Source: Mucilaginibacter aquariorum
GTDB lineage: Bacteria > Bacteroidota > Bacteroidia > Sphingobacteriales > Sphingobacteriaceae
Assembly (NCBI RefSeq): GCF_024498135.1
Contig: NZ_JANHOH010000012.1
Location: 1 to 64,000 of the forward strand
Direction of reading: 5' to 3'
DNA: 64,000 nt
The translations under genes were made by a program, and so were the position numbers. The notes beneath the pieces were generated by a model that had not been told where the DNA came from, made no database searches, and saw only the letters and a program-made list of their open reading frames with translations. Within the stretch, counting starts at the first letter, position 1, and every line of letters begins with the position of its first letter. Positions 52,701-60,707 of the stretch are shown in pieces.

Positions 52701-53079
52701 GTTCACCTTCGTCGGTGTTTTTTTTGCGCAGGATAACGTTGTTTTTATTAATAGTGTATGTAATGGGCTGATCTGCAAAACATTTTTCAAGCACCTGTAA
52801 TAAAGGCTCATTACTAACCGAAAGATTTACATGCTTACTTTCGCTAAGCATTTCTGTTTTGTACAGGAAATGATAACCTGTTTGTTTCCTTATCCTATCC
52901 ATAGCTTCTTTGAGTGAAGCATCTTTTAAGTTTAAGCTCACAGTTTGAGCATAAGATGAGGCACTCACCTGTATAACAGTGGTAATTAATAAAATTAGCA
53001 CGAGTTTCATCACCCTAAGGATTTTAAATGTCACGCAGGAAGTCTTCCCGCATGGAAATGCAATATTATCTTTATACAT
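49705..53079 (-). CDS. SusC-family TonB-linked receptor with STN signalling domain
   Basis: A 1124-residue outer membrane transducer. The signal peptide (after a longer N-terminus) ends SSYAQ. The STN domain (about 45-120, LNLKDASLKEAMDRIRKQTGYHFLY) contacts the FecR anti-sigma factor. The carboxypeptidase-regulatory-like domain is at about 130-205. The plug has VVIGYGTVRRSDLTGATASV and ASAAAIYGSRAANGVVLVTTKAG. The barrel ends in ISLGIQLSL. The start 53079 is kept; ATG 53010 would still include a signal peptide. The STN domain, with fecR and the ECF sigma gene next door, shows trans-envelope induction by the substrate. Confidence 0.95.
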   Translation of the reverse strand: MYKDNIAFPCGKTSCVTFKILRVMKLVLILLITTVIQVSASSYAQTVSLNLKDASLKEAMDRIRKQTGYHFLYKTEMLSESKHVNLSVSNEPLLQVLEKCFADQPITYTINKNNVILRKKNTDEGEQKQAIKVSGTVTDEKGAPLPGVSVKVKGTNVGMVTDVNGKYALTVDDATATLEFTFLGFTKLEVPINARTEINVVLKEAQTALNEVVVIGYGTVRRSDLTGATASVKGSDIKAQGVSDITRSLQGKMPGVTIESAGGDPGAGTRIMIRGVGTLGKGDPLYIVDGVPTASINYLNQVDIESIDVLKDASAAAIYGSRAANGVVLVTTKAGKNGAPVVQFTANYGKQKIAKEIEVLNAQEWANVSNAAHDNAGLPRLDIAKNPQTLGVGTNWQDAIYRTAPVQQYNMLISGGGDFTKYSVSGGYNDQQGIVDVTGYKRYNLRVKTETTKGRLKFGETVLLSREKFITMPGGWGGQGGNPVGSAAKMIPAFQIYDPTALGGFAGAYGPVVNVANPVAQLNLENINREFTSILANAYAQVNLLPGLNYKLNLGYTNSFGSDYDYSKRYTVGTLFSHPTNDISLRKDQTVLLLLENTLNYDKHFGKHSLQALAGYAYQSTKFNYTAAGRTDLPDGIDQIDAGAGISTTGGNRLESNLVSVFGRAIYSYDNRYLVTASFRHDGSSRFAGTNRYGDYPSIALGWNISNERFYESLKNTVSTLKLRVSYGVLGNQEIPDYLYSAAIASNINYVIGTDQQKWFGAIQTAFASPNIKWESTKTSNIGVDVGFFNDKLNLTADYFIKNTSDLLLRVPIPGSAGAISNPVVNAGDLRNKGIEVGVNFNDHIGKLKYGVFGTISVVKNKVIALGTGSQQIFGGQPTHHGASSTLTEAGGSIGSFYLIKDIGIFNSQAEVDAYAKDGKLIQPNAAPGDVKFQDTNNDGQINDNDKVNAGSPFPNFEYGFGINASIYNFDINMFFQGSQGNKIYNGLRQDLESTNLDFNYSKTMLNAWTPDNHSNVPRAVTSDPNFNNRTSTRFLESGSYLRMKTLQIGYTLTNALAKKMRITSLRVYASADNLFTITNYTGFNPDLGRTTTSELSILNRGVDFGHVAYPLARTISLGIQLSL

Positions 53080-53135
53080 TTGAAAAAAGGTTTAATTAAA
53101 TTGGTTGTAGAAACAATTGATAGTTACCCTTTTAG

Positions 53136-53187
53136 CTGCTTTAAAAAGCAGATTTGACAACCGGGAGCGCTGCAATCGCTCCTGGTT
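53136..53187 (-). promoter_or_regulatory. two hairpins between fecR and susC
   Basis: AACCGGGAGCG pairs with CGCTCCTGGTT (53159-53187, one wobble, 7-base loop), and CTGCTT pairs with AAGCAG (53136-53151). They lie in the 143-base spacer after the fecR stop. The first could end or attenuate fecR transcription ahead of a separate susC promoter. Confidence 0.5.
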
Positions 53188-53222
53188 TATTTTGGTAACT
53201 TACTTTAATAGGTAATGTAAGT

Positions 53223-54365
53223 TTATGGCATAACGGTGATCCTCCTTCCATCCAGTTTAAAATGCACAGTTCCGGTTAATTCCAATGATTTTAGAACTTC
53301 ATTTACGCTATCAAAGCGCGACACTGTGCCGCCGAAGTCGTTTTCATCAACCTTTCCGTAATACACCACCTCCACATCATACCATCGCGAAATCTTTTTC
53401 ATGATGCACTGAATATTTTCGTTATTGAACACAAAATAGCCGTTTTTCCAGGCCACAGCGTCGTCAGTATTAATGCTTTGAATATTGATGTGCTGTTGCT
53501 GGCCTAATGTTGCCTGCTCCCCGGGTTTTAGTAGTGCTTTGTTGTTGGCCGTGGTTAATTTCACCGAACCTTCAAGCAGCGTGGTTTTTATAGCGTCATC
53601 ATCCTGATAGGCACTTACATTAAAATGTGTCCCTAAAACCTCAATGTTTAACTTGCCTGTAGATACCCTAAAAGGCATATTCTTATTTTTTGCCACTTCA
53701 AAATAAGCCTCGCCAACCAACTCAACGTTTCTTTCCTTCCCTGTAAAAATTGCCGGAAATTTCAATGAAGACGCCGCATTTAGCCATACCTTTGTTCCGT
53801 CTGATAAAACCAACTGGTATTGTCCGCCCCGCGGCGTGGTTAAGATATTATTTAGCGCCACACCCTTGTCTCCGTTAGCAGAATTCGCATCGTAAACCAG
53901 CTTCCCATTACCCGCCTTATCCACCAACACTCCACCTTGTTTCGAAAGAAGCCCGCTCCTGGCAGCATTCAGATCAATGTTTGAACCATCGGCCAGAGTT
54001 AATGTAGCCTTATTAAAGCCCGGCAAAACCGGCCTTCCACTGCTTTGTGTAGTTTTTGCCAGTTTATCAAATTTTGGATGACTTTTTTGCTCAAACATCC
54101 ACAAAAAGCCTATGGCAAAAACAACTGAAGCAGCGGCTGCGATCCAGTATTCTCTAAACTTTTTTGCAGCTCTATTCTGTATTTTTTCATTCAAATTGTG
54201 CAATATTGCTCGTTTAACCTCTTGCTTATCACCCATTTCTGCATCCCAAGGCAAATTTTTCAATTGAAAATTGTCACGGTATTCTTCCAAAAAAGCCACC
54301 TCTTCCGGCGTGCAATCGCCCGACATGAATTTTTCATACAAATCGATGAAATCTTGTTGCGTCAT
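53223..54365 (-). CDS. FecR-type anti-sigma factor
   Basis: A 380-residue single-pass inner membrane protein. The cytoplasmic N-terminus (about 1-75, SGDCTPEEVAFLEEY) would hold the sigma factor. One TM helix (about 72-90) is followed by the FecR domain (about 165-260, LTTPRGGQYQLVLSDGTKVWLNAASSLKFPAIF) and the C-terminal STN-interacting DUF4974-like domain (about 305-380, YFVFNNENIQCIMKKISRWYDVEV). It relays the signal from the STN domain of the downstream SusC to the ECF sigma factor encoded divergently. Confidence 0.94.
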   Translation of the reverse strand: MTQQDFIDLYEKFMSGDCTPEEVAFLEEYRDNFQLKNLPWDAEMGDKQEVKRAILHNLNEKIQNRAAKKFREYWIAAAASVVFAIGFLWMFEQKSHPKFDKLAKTTQSSGRPVLPGFNKATLTLADGSNIDLNAARSGLLSKQGGVLVDKAGNGKLVYDANSANGDKGVALNNILTTPRGGQYQLVLSDGTKVWLNAASSLKFPAIFTGKERNVELVGEAYFEVAKNKNMPFRVSTGKLNIEVLGTHFNVSAYQDDDAIKTTLLEGSVKLTTANNKALLKPGEQATLGQQQHINIQSINTDDAVAWKNGYFVFNNENIQCIMKKISRWYDVEVVYYGKVDENDFGGTVSRFDSVNEVLKSLELTGTVHFKLDGRRITVMP

Positions 54366-54520
54366 GAATGTTATAACTGGTTATTATAGAAGAGACTTTT
54401 TAGGCGCCGGACACACATAAAATTTAAAAAAAAATTTATGGGTATCCATTTTTCAATATTAATTGTTAAAAACACATTTTATTTAAATTATAATTCCGTT
54501 ATATTTACTTAACCAATTAT

Positions 54521-55108
54521 ATGCTGAACCAATACCCCGACTCTGACTTGTGGGAGGCAATATTGCATGATAATACTAAAGCTTTTGAAACGCTCTTTGA
54601 GCGTTACTGGAGTGATGTATACAGCACTGCTTTCTCTTATTTAAAGGACAAAGATGCCTGTTCAGAGATCGTGCAGGATATCTTTATAAATATCTGGCAA
54701 AAAAGGTACGAGTTTAAAATAAACTGTTTTAAAAATTATTTAACCTCAGCAGCCAGGTTCCATGTTTATAAGCACCTGAGATCAAAAAAGACATCAGCGA
54801 TTCTCTACGTTGAAAATTATGATAGCATTAAAATACAATCACCCTCTATTAACCACGCCGATGCGAATATGGCATACCTGGAGTTGGAACAGTCTGTTGA
54901 AACATCGTTACATCATTTACCTAAACGTTGCCGGGAAATATTCATATTAAGCAGGATGAATAATTTAACCAATGATGAAATAGCGCAACAGTTGGGAATA
55001 TCAAAACGCACCGTTGAAAATCAACTAACCCATGCGCTAAGATTTCTGAGAGCGCTATTAAAGTACTCGGCCCTGTTGACACTCATAATCACAAAATCAA
55101 TTAATTAG
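54521..55108 (+). CDS. ECF-type RNA polymerase sigma factor
   Basis: A 195-residue sigma factor. Region 2 (about 20-90) has FETLFERYWSDVYSTAFSYLKDKDACSEIVQDIFINIW. Region 4 (about 130-185) has LPKRCREIFILSRMNNLTNDEIAQQLGISKRTVENQL, a clear helix-turn-helix. It belongs to the Bacteroidota-expanded group that pairs with FecR. It is divergent from fecR (155-base spacer) and is expected to direct transcription of the SusC/SusD/GH2 genes. Confidence 0.94.
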   Translation: MLNQYPDSDLWEAILHDNTKAFETLFERYWSDVYSTAFSYLKDKDACSEIVQDIFINIWQKRYEFKINCFKNYLTSAARFHVYKHLRSKKTSAILYVENYDSIKIQSPSINHADANMAYLELEQSVETSLHHLPKRCREIFILSRMNNLTNDEIAQQLGISKRTVENQLTHALRFLRALLKYSALLTLIITKSIN

Positions 55109-55169
55109 TAACGGCAATGCTCGTTAAAAGAGAACTCAGGCAGGCAGTTAGGATGGGAGAGATTACTTT

Positions 55170-55204
55170 AAAGCTCTTAGACGGAAATCTAAGGGCTTTT
55201 TTAT
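55170..55204 (+). terminator. terminator of the ECF sigma gene
   Basis: AAAGCTCTTAGA pairs with TCTAAGGGCTTT (one wobble) around CGGAAA, followed by T5. Confidence 0.85.
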
Positions 55205-55232
55205 TCCTATTGTTTATTGATAATTTCGTGGC

Positions 55233-55808
55233 ATGCACAAGCACTTGCTAAATATAATATCTCAGAAGGGATTGCTAACAGAAGCCGATAGTGATTTGTG
55301 CAAAGCATATTTTGAGCCGGTATTGTTACCTAAAAACAGAATTGTTGAACAAGCCGGATACATACCCCAATACTTGTATTTTGTTGTAAAAGGCTTTATG
55401 CGCATTTTTCATTACAATGAAAGTGGTGACGAAGTAACCACTCATATTAATTGCCCCCCGGGCTTTTTAACTTCTTATGTTCATTTTATCAATGAAACAA
55501 AAGCTGATGAAAATGTAGAGTGCATTACGGAATGTGAACTACTTAGAATCACAAAATCTAATTTAGACCAACTAACCAGCAAAAGCGCAGCATTTAAAGA
55601 TTTCAGCATTGAAGTGTTTCAACTTTCTATAGCTTACAACGAGAACCGTTCAAAAGAGCTTGCTACATTAACAGCAGAGCAGCGATATAAAAAGCTTATT
55701 GAAAATTACCCGGCTATTATCCATCATGTACCTGTGCAATACATCGCATCCTTTTTGGGCATGAAACCTGAAAGTTTGAGCCGTATACGCAAACGGATGC
55801 TTTCCTAA
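55233..55808 (+). CDS. Crp/Fnr-family transcriptional regulator
   Basis: A 191-residue regulator with a cyclic-nucleotide-binding-like beta roll (about 25-115, VEQAGYIPQYLYFVVKGFMRIFHYNESGDEVTTHINCPPGFLT) and a C-terminal helix-turn-helix (about 165-190, VQYIASFLGMKPESLSRIRKRM). The glycine/arginine cAMP pocket is not conserved, as is usual in Bacteroidota members, so the ligand is unknown. It precedes the epimerase gene by 62 bases and may regulate it. Confidence 0.9.
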   Translation: MHKHLLNIISQKGLLTEADSDLCKAYFEPVLLPKNRIVEQAGYIPQYLYFVVKGFMRIFHYNESGDEVTTHINCPPGFLTSYVHFINETKADENVECITECELLRITKSNLDQLTSKSAAFKDFSIEVFQLSIAYNENRSKELATLTAEQRYKKLIENYPAIIHHVPVQYIASFLGMKPESLSRIRKRMLS

Positions 55809-55870
55809 CATTTGTCAAGTGGATTAACTTTTATAGTTGGCAGATTTGAACCATTAATTATTAACAATAA

Positions 55871-56893
55871 ATGGAAAATCAACAATTATCATTGGTTAAC
55901 GGTGCAAATGGGCACCTTGGCAACAATTTAGTACGGCTACTTATTAGTAAAGGCATCCGGGTACGTGCATCAGTAAGGAACATTAGTAATAAAAAACCTT
56001 TTGAAGGTTTGGATTGTGAAGTGGTTCAATCAGATATTACTGATAAGCAATCATTAGTAAGGGCACTGCAAGGTGTAGAGACCTTTTATGCAGTAGGCGC
56101 TGCGTTTAAACTTTGGGCCAGGGATCCCCAAAAAGAAATTTATGATGTAAATATCCTGGGCACCAGGAACATGATAGAAGCCGCCGCCGAGGCCGGAGTT
56201 AAAAGAATTGTATACGTGAGTTCAATAGCCGCGTTAAATTATTCCACCATCCCGTCTAAGGAATTTTACGGTTATAACCAAGATCGCAGGGATGTATATT
56301 ATAACTCAAAAAATGACGGCGAACAACTGGCCTTTAAACTTGCAAAAGAACTTGATATAGAGTTGATAGCTGTATTGCCGGCGGCTATGATAGGAGGTGA
56401 AGCTTTTGCACCACTAAATGTATCGTACAATATTCTCAAGTTAATTCTGCAAAAAGAAATTCCGGTAGAAACTAATATAGCACTTAACTGGGTAGATGTA
56501 AAAGATGTTGCTGAAGGTTGTTATTTAGCGGCAACTAAAGGGATCAACGGAGAAAGATATATCCTGGCAAATGAAAAATGTACGTCTATTAAAGAGACTA
56601 CTAAAATTGCACAACAGCTTTTTCCGGAATTAAAAATCAAATTACCAGTAGCAGTACCAAAATTTATTTTATTTGTTATAGCCTGGTTAATGGAATTAGG
56701 GAGTAAAATAAATAATAAAGCGCCATTATTGAGCACTAAAGACATTGCTATGTTTTCAGGATTGCAGCAGGACTTTGATTTAACAAAGTCGAGAAAAGAA
56801 TTAGGATTTAATCCCACGAATACAGACATAGTTGTAAAAGAATCAATGCATTATTTGATCAAGCATCAATTAGTGCAATTAAAGATATCTTAA
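55871..56893 (+). CDS. NAD-dependent epimerase/dehydratase (extended SDR)
   Basis: A 340-residue oxidoreductase of the extended short-chain dehydrogenase family: NAD(P)-binding VNGANGHLGNNLVRLL (9-24), the Ser-Tyr-Lys site with VSSIAALNY and YYNSK (Tyr and Lys of YxxxK), and a C-terminal substrate domain. The pattern is close to dihydroflavonol-4-reductase-like or 3-beta-HSD-like enzymes. Substrate unknown. Downstream of the Crp-family gene on the same strand. Confidence 0.87.
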   Translation: MENQQLSLVNGANGHLGNNLVRLLISKGIRVRASVRNISNKKPFEGLDCEVVQSDITDKQSLVRALQGVETFYAVGAAFKLWARDPQKEIYDVNILGTRNMIEAAAEAGVKRIVYVSSIAALNYSTIPSKEFYGYNQDRRDVYYNSKNDGEQLAFKLAKELDIELIAVLPAAMIGGEAFAPLNVSYNILKLILQKEIPVETNIALNWVDVKDVAEGCYLAATKGINGERYILANEKCTSIKETTKIAQQLFPELKIKLPVAVPKFILFVIAWLMELGSKINNKAPLLSTKDIAMFSGLQQDFDLTKSRKELGFNPTNTDIVVKESMHYLIKHQLVQLKIS

Positions 56894-57218
56894 AGCCTCC
56901 ACACAATGCAAATCAGCCATAAAAAAGAATTCGAGCTTCATAGTCTAAAGGCCGCATTAAGGTGAAGAGTAAGAAGCATAAAATGTGCTTTGCTTTTGTT
57001 TTTAAGAATAGTATCTGAATCAAATACCGCAGTTTTTTCTTCAAATCGTAGCTACTACTCAATTCTCAGGCCTGTTGCACATATTCAGCCATTTATCAAA
57101 ACTCCTTTATTTTTATATCAAATTAAATATCAGTATTTTAGATAACCTAATTTGGCCAGCCTCCGGTAGGATTTTATGAAAGGGGCACCATTTATTAAAC
57201 CGATAATTAATAGCAAAA
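56894..57218. other. 325-base spacer with repeat copy B
   Basis: The spacer between the epimerase and methyltransferase genes holds the dispersed repeat at 56902-56951. I see no gene, RNA or clear terminator in the remainder. Confidence 0.6.
56902..56951. repeat. dispersed repeat, copy B
   Basis: CACAATGCAAATCAGCCATA and then TTCGAGCTTCATAGTCTAAA match copy A (44971-45017). The sequence after TAGTCTAA differs, so the right edge of the conserved unit lies there. Confidence 0.7.
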
Positions 57219-58259
57219 ATGGAACAGCAAACTAACCAGCCATCGCCTGAAAACATTATGAAAATTGGCACAGGCTTTTGGGCCTCAAAAATTCTTTTAA
57301 CTGCAGTGAGTTTTCAATTGTTCACCAAACTTGCCGAAAAGAAAACGATGAATACCAAAGAGGTCAAAGACATTTTAGGGCTCAAATGCACAGACAGGAA
57401 TGTTTATGACTTTTTAGATGCTTTAGCCGTATTTGGTTTTTTAAAACGTGAAGGTATTTTGGAAACAGCTGTTTATTCAAATACCGTGGATACAGATACA
57501 TTCTTAGATAAAAACAAGCCATCGTATATTGGAGGGATCCTTGAAATGATGAACAATCGTTTATATGCATTTTGGGGGAACCTGGGCGAGGGGCTGCTTA
57601 CCGGGCATCCGCAAAATGAAACAAAAAGGAGCGAGGATTTTTTCGGCCTGATATACAAGGACCCTGTAAAATTAAAAGAATTTACCAATGCAATGAGCGG
57701 GATTCAAATGGGTAATTTTATGACCTTTGCTCAAAAATTTGATTTTACAAAATATAAAACGCTGATTGATGTAGGTGGTTCGGCCGGGTTGCTTTCAATA
57801 ATGGTTGCAAAGCATAATCCCCATATACATTGTACAAGTTTTGACCTGCCGCCAATTGAGCCTATTGCAAACGCTACGATACAGCAATTCGGGTTATCAG
57901 ATCGTGTAAAAACCGCAAGCGGCGATTTCTTCACTATGCCAATACCCAATGCAGATGTTGTTGTAATGGGCAATATTCTGCATGATTGGGACGAAGAAAA
58001 TAAGATATCATTAATGAGAAAGGCTTATGCCGCAATTCCCAGTGGCGGGGCATTTGTTGCTATTGAGGGCATAATAGATGATGAAAGAAAGCAAAACGTT
58101 TTTGGTATGATGATGAGCTTGAATATGCTTATTGAAACAGGAACAGGATTTGATTACACATTTGCCGACTTTAACAGGTGGGCAAATATTGTAGGATTTA
58201 AATCAACCTCGCTTCTCCCGTTAGCAGGGCCATCAAGCGCGGCAATAGCATACAAATAA
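57219..58259 (+). CDS. SAM-dependent O-methyltransferase
   Basis: A 346-residue methyltransferase of the caffeate/acetylserotonin O-methyltransferase (COMT-like) family. An N-terminal winged-helix dimerisation domain (about 15-100) precedes the Rossmann domain: motif I DVGGSAGLLS, an acidic strand end SFDLPPIEP, then GDFFTMPIPNADVVVMGNILHDWDEE with the catalytic His in HDW. The acceptor is unknown, perhaps a small phenolic or polyketide-like molecule. Monocistronic, with a perfect terminator. Confidence 0.9.
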   Translation: MEQQTNQPSPENIMKIGTGFWASKILLTAVSFQLFTKLAEKKTMNTKEVKDILGLKCTDRNVYDFLDALAVFGFLKREGILETAVYSNTVDTDTFLDKNKPSYIGGILEMMNNRLYAFWGNLGEGLLTGHPQNETKRSEDFFGLIYKDPVKLKEFTNAMSGIQMGNFMTFAQKFDFTKYKTLIDVGGSAGLLSIMVAKHNPHIHCTSFDLPPIEPIANATIQQFGLSDRVKTASGDFFTMPIPNADVVVMGNILHDWDEENKISLMRKAYAAIPSGGAFVAIEGIIDDERKQNVFGMMMSLNMLIETGTGFDYTFADFNRWANIVGFKSTSLLPLAGPSSAAIAYK

Positions 58260-58297
58260 AACTGCGCTAACATTGCCGTTGGTGAAACTGATGCAGG

Positions 58298-58328
58298 AAA
58301 GCCTTTAGATTTAATCTAAAGGCTTTTT
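58298..58328 (+). terminator. terminator of the methyltransferase gene
   Basis: AAAGCCTTTAGAT pairs perfectly with ATCTAAAGGCTTT around TTA, followed by a T-run. Confidence 0.9.
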
Positions 58329-58356
58329 ACTGTTCCATACATTATATCTTGTTTTT

Positions 58357-59898
58357 TTAATCTAATCCCCATTCTTGTAAGATAGGATTGGTAAATACTT
58401 TAATAGTATTCGCATCCAATAATTTGTTTCGCGCGGCTTTCCATGATGTGGCAGCGTCGCCGTACATGTTATTGATCCTTGTTGGAGAAAGCTCGTTAAC
58501 CTTGCCCCAATGAAAGGTAAAAGGGATGTTGTTATCTTCCAGAATTTTCCAGATCTGCGAATAATACTTATGCACTTTGTCTGAATGGGCTGCGTCCAGC
58601 TCCATCACGCAGGTGTGTTTAAATTTTGTGAAACCCAGGGTGGCACCTGATTGCTTAACAAAGCGGAACGAGAAAAGCCCGGCAAAAGGGCCAAGGTCGT
58701 CATTCGCTTTCAGCATCAGATCAATAACCTCGTTCACCTTTTCTATCGGGAAGCCCACTGCCGCGCTAAGCAATTTGCCGCGCAGAGTGGTATTGTTGAA
58801 AATTTCACCTACTGTACCCAACCTTTTCACCAATTGGCCCTGGGCATCCAGGTCGCTGAGCGTTAAGCTTGCCCCCAGTATTTTATTAACCATAGTAGGC
58901 ACCAGTGCCGGAATTGAATCTGTGAGTAAACCAATAAAGGAGGGCGCATCATCGCCCGGCCCAATACCGGCCTCGTTAGCCACCGCCGGGCTATAATCGG
59001 TTGTAAAGGGGCGTTTGTACATGGTTGTTACATAAGCGCCCTTATCCATGTCATAAGGGTTGATCAGCACCCCGAAATGAAAAGGGCGCTCGTTGCCACA
59101 GGGCAGGTTGGCAGTACTAAAATCCAGCGTTTGCATTATTCCCTTTAACATCTTACCCTGGTCTGAATCATCATAAGGCAAGCGCTGCATATAAGTTTCC
59201 AGCAGGAAAAGGTCATCCGTTTCTATCATCACCCCATGTATAATGCCAAAGCTCCCGAAGCTAACCAGTGCCGCATTAAACAGGTCGTCATCCAGTATAT
59301 GCTCGGCCTGTATGTTTTGAACGAACGTGTCAGAAACTACAGGTGCCGAGGCCCGCTCCAGGTAAACATGCCGGTTAGCCCCCACCACAATATGAAGGCC
59401 TACCACAAATTCTGGTACGGCGCCAAAATCAAAAGCTGCGCCATGCGTACCGGTGCTTAAAGCCCCCGCTATGGTTTGCCCGTTACTTGCCCCCGAAGTT
59501 TTTAGCGATTGTTTTTTTGCCCGCAGAAAATCACCTAGTTCCTGGATACTCATGCCGCTTTGGACAAATAACAGATGCTCCGGATCGCCGGAGTAACCAG
59601 CGGCCACACTTTCAGCTGTAATATTAAAACGGGTGTTTAGCGGCTTTGTATCCAGCATTATTCCGTTTGCAACCGTCGCTATCCTGGCCCATGACCAGCC
59701 GGTACCCAGGGGGCGCAAACACGTTTGCGTGGCTATAGCTTCGGCAATCATATTTAAAAAGCCTTTAGTAGCATCGTTATAGCTGTCAAGGGCGTCCAAA
59801 TCATCCTCATTGCCCAATTCATAAAGGTCTTTCATGGTTTCTGTGAAGGTATCGTGCCGGTTAGTCCAGGCAGTATTTTCTGTTTTAATGATCTTCAT
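58357..59898 (-). CDS. FAD-linked oxidase, aldonolactone/alditol oxidase type
   Basis: A 513-residue flavoenzyme of the VAO/PCMH family. The FAD-binding part has LRPLGTGWSW, the substrate-access segment NGQTIAGALSTGTHG, and VVGLHIVVG. The C-terminal ALO domain carries HWGK (FHWGKVNELSP). It probably oxidises a sugar lactone or polyol with O2 or another acceptor. ATG 59898 (MKIIKTENTAW) is preferred to 59943 because the latter overlaps the upstream lipoprotein gene by 35 bases. No signal peptide. Second gene of a probable two-gene unit. Confidence 0.86.
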   Translation of the reverse strand: MKIIKTENTAWTNRHDTFTETMKDLYELGNEDDLDALDSYNDATKGFLNMIAEAIATQTCLRPLGTGWSWARIATVANGIMLDTKPLNTRFNITAESVAAGYSGDPEHLLFVQSGMSIQELGDFLRAKKQSLKTSGASNGQTIAGALSTGTHGAAFDFGAVPEFVVGLHIVVGANRHVYLERASAPVVSDTFVQNIQAEHILDDDLFNAALVSFGSFGIIHGVMIETDDLFLLETYMQRLPYDDSDQGKMLKGIMQTLDFSTANLPCGNERPFHFGVLINPYDMDKGAYVTTMYKRPFTTDYSPAVANEAGIGPGDDAPSFIGLLTDSIPALVPTMVNKILGASLTLSDLDAQGQLVKRLGTVGEIFNNTTLRGKLLSAAVGFPIEKVNEVIDLMLKANDDLGPFAGLFSFRFVKQSGATLGFTKFKHTCVMELDAAHSDKVHKYYSQIWKILEDNNIPFTFHWGKVNELSPTRINNMYGDAATSWKAARNKLLDANTIKVFTNPILQEWGLD

Positions 59899-59908
59899 AA
59901 CATTGGGG

Positions 59909-60259
59909 TTATAGGGTTCCGGTTTTAGGGCAGGGCTTACCACATTTCCATTTTAGGGTGCTGGGGTTATAAATACCCAGTGTAACGGTACTAAGCAGAT
60001 AGTCTCCAAAATTTCGCCTCATATAAACCTCAGACATTCCTTGCGATCCCAACGAATCACAAACCGGGGTAGTCACCACTTTCGGGCTTTGAAGTATGCC
60101 CCAAAAAAGCGAGCTTACTCTTCGCTGCTCGTATTCGGAGCCTTCCTGTTTTTTGGTTTGAACGCGGTAAGTAACACAACTGCTGAAGGATAAAGTAACC
60201 GTCAGCAAAATCACCACCAAACGGCAGCGATAAGGAATGGGTTGAGGGGTAGGATGCAT
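59909..60259 (-). CDS. small Bor-like lipoprotein
   Basis: A 116-residue protein whose signal segment (CRLVVILLTVTLSFSSC) ends in a lipobox Cys. The mature part shows the pattern seen in short Bor/Iss-like lipoproteins: CDSLGSQGMSEVYMRRNFGDYLLSTVTLGIYNPSTLKWKCGKPCP. Function unknown. Located 10 bases upstream of the FAD oxidase start, so probably cotranscribed. The first 10 residues before the hydrophobic part are unusually polar (MHPTPQPIPY). Confidence 0.7.
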   Translation of the reverse strand: MHPTPQPIPYRCRLVVILLTVTLSFSSCVTYRVQTKKQEGSEYEQRRVSSLFWGILQSPKVVTTPVCDSLGSQGMSEVYMRRNFGDYLLSTVTLGIYNPSTLKWKCGKPCPKTGTL

Positions 60260-60707
60260 GATAGTGTGGTTTATTGGTTAATGGGGTATTGCCTGTTGGC
60301 ATATGTTATCATATATCGGGGCGATAAATAGCCTTTGCCTGAAGTTGGTGATATTAAGGATCCCGGCGCATAGCATCGCCGTCTTTTTAGAAATAATGAC
60401 CGTAGATATCTGCAGGAGGGCAAAGCAAGTCATTGTCAGATGGTTAAGTTAAAACAATTTAAATACTATTATTAACAATACCAAATATTTATATCTTTAA
60501 TAGGTTAGTTTAGAGTTGATTAAGGAAGGATGGGGTTGGGGCATTCGTTTGAGAACTTAGGGCGCAGTCTGATTTATACTACTATGTTGCTTAATGCAAC
60601 AACAGCATTTTTTATATGCTCCAAATTTTAGGATAGTTTCCCTGGAAGTTTTTTCTTTAAGTATGGTTAAGAGTTGACAGATGGTTGCGATTGTGTCCCG
60701 ATAAGTT
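60260..60707. other. 448-base spacer without recognisable features
   Basis: No protein-like frame, RNA or repeat family was recognised. A short hairpin GTTGC-TTAAT-GCAAC occurs near 60586. The remainder is AT-rich and presumably contains the promoter of the lipoprotein-oxidase pair. Confidence 0.5.
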
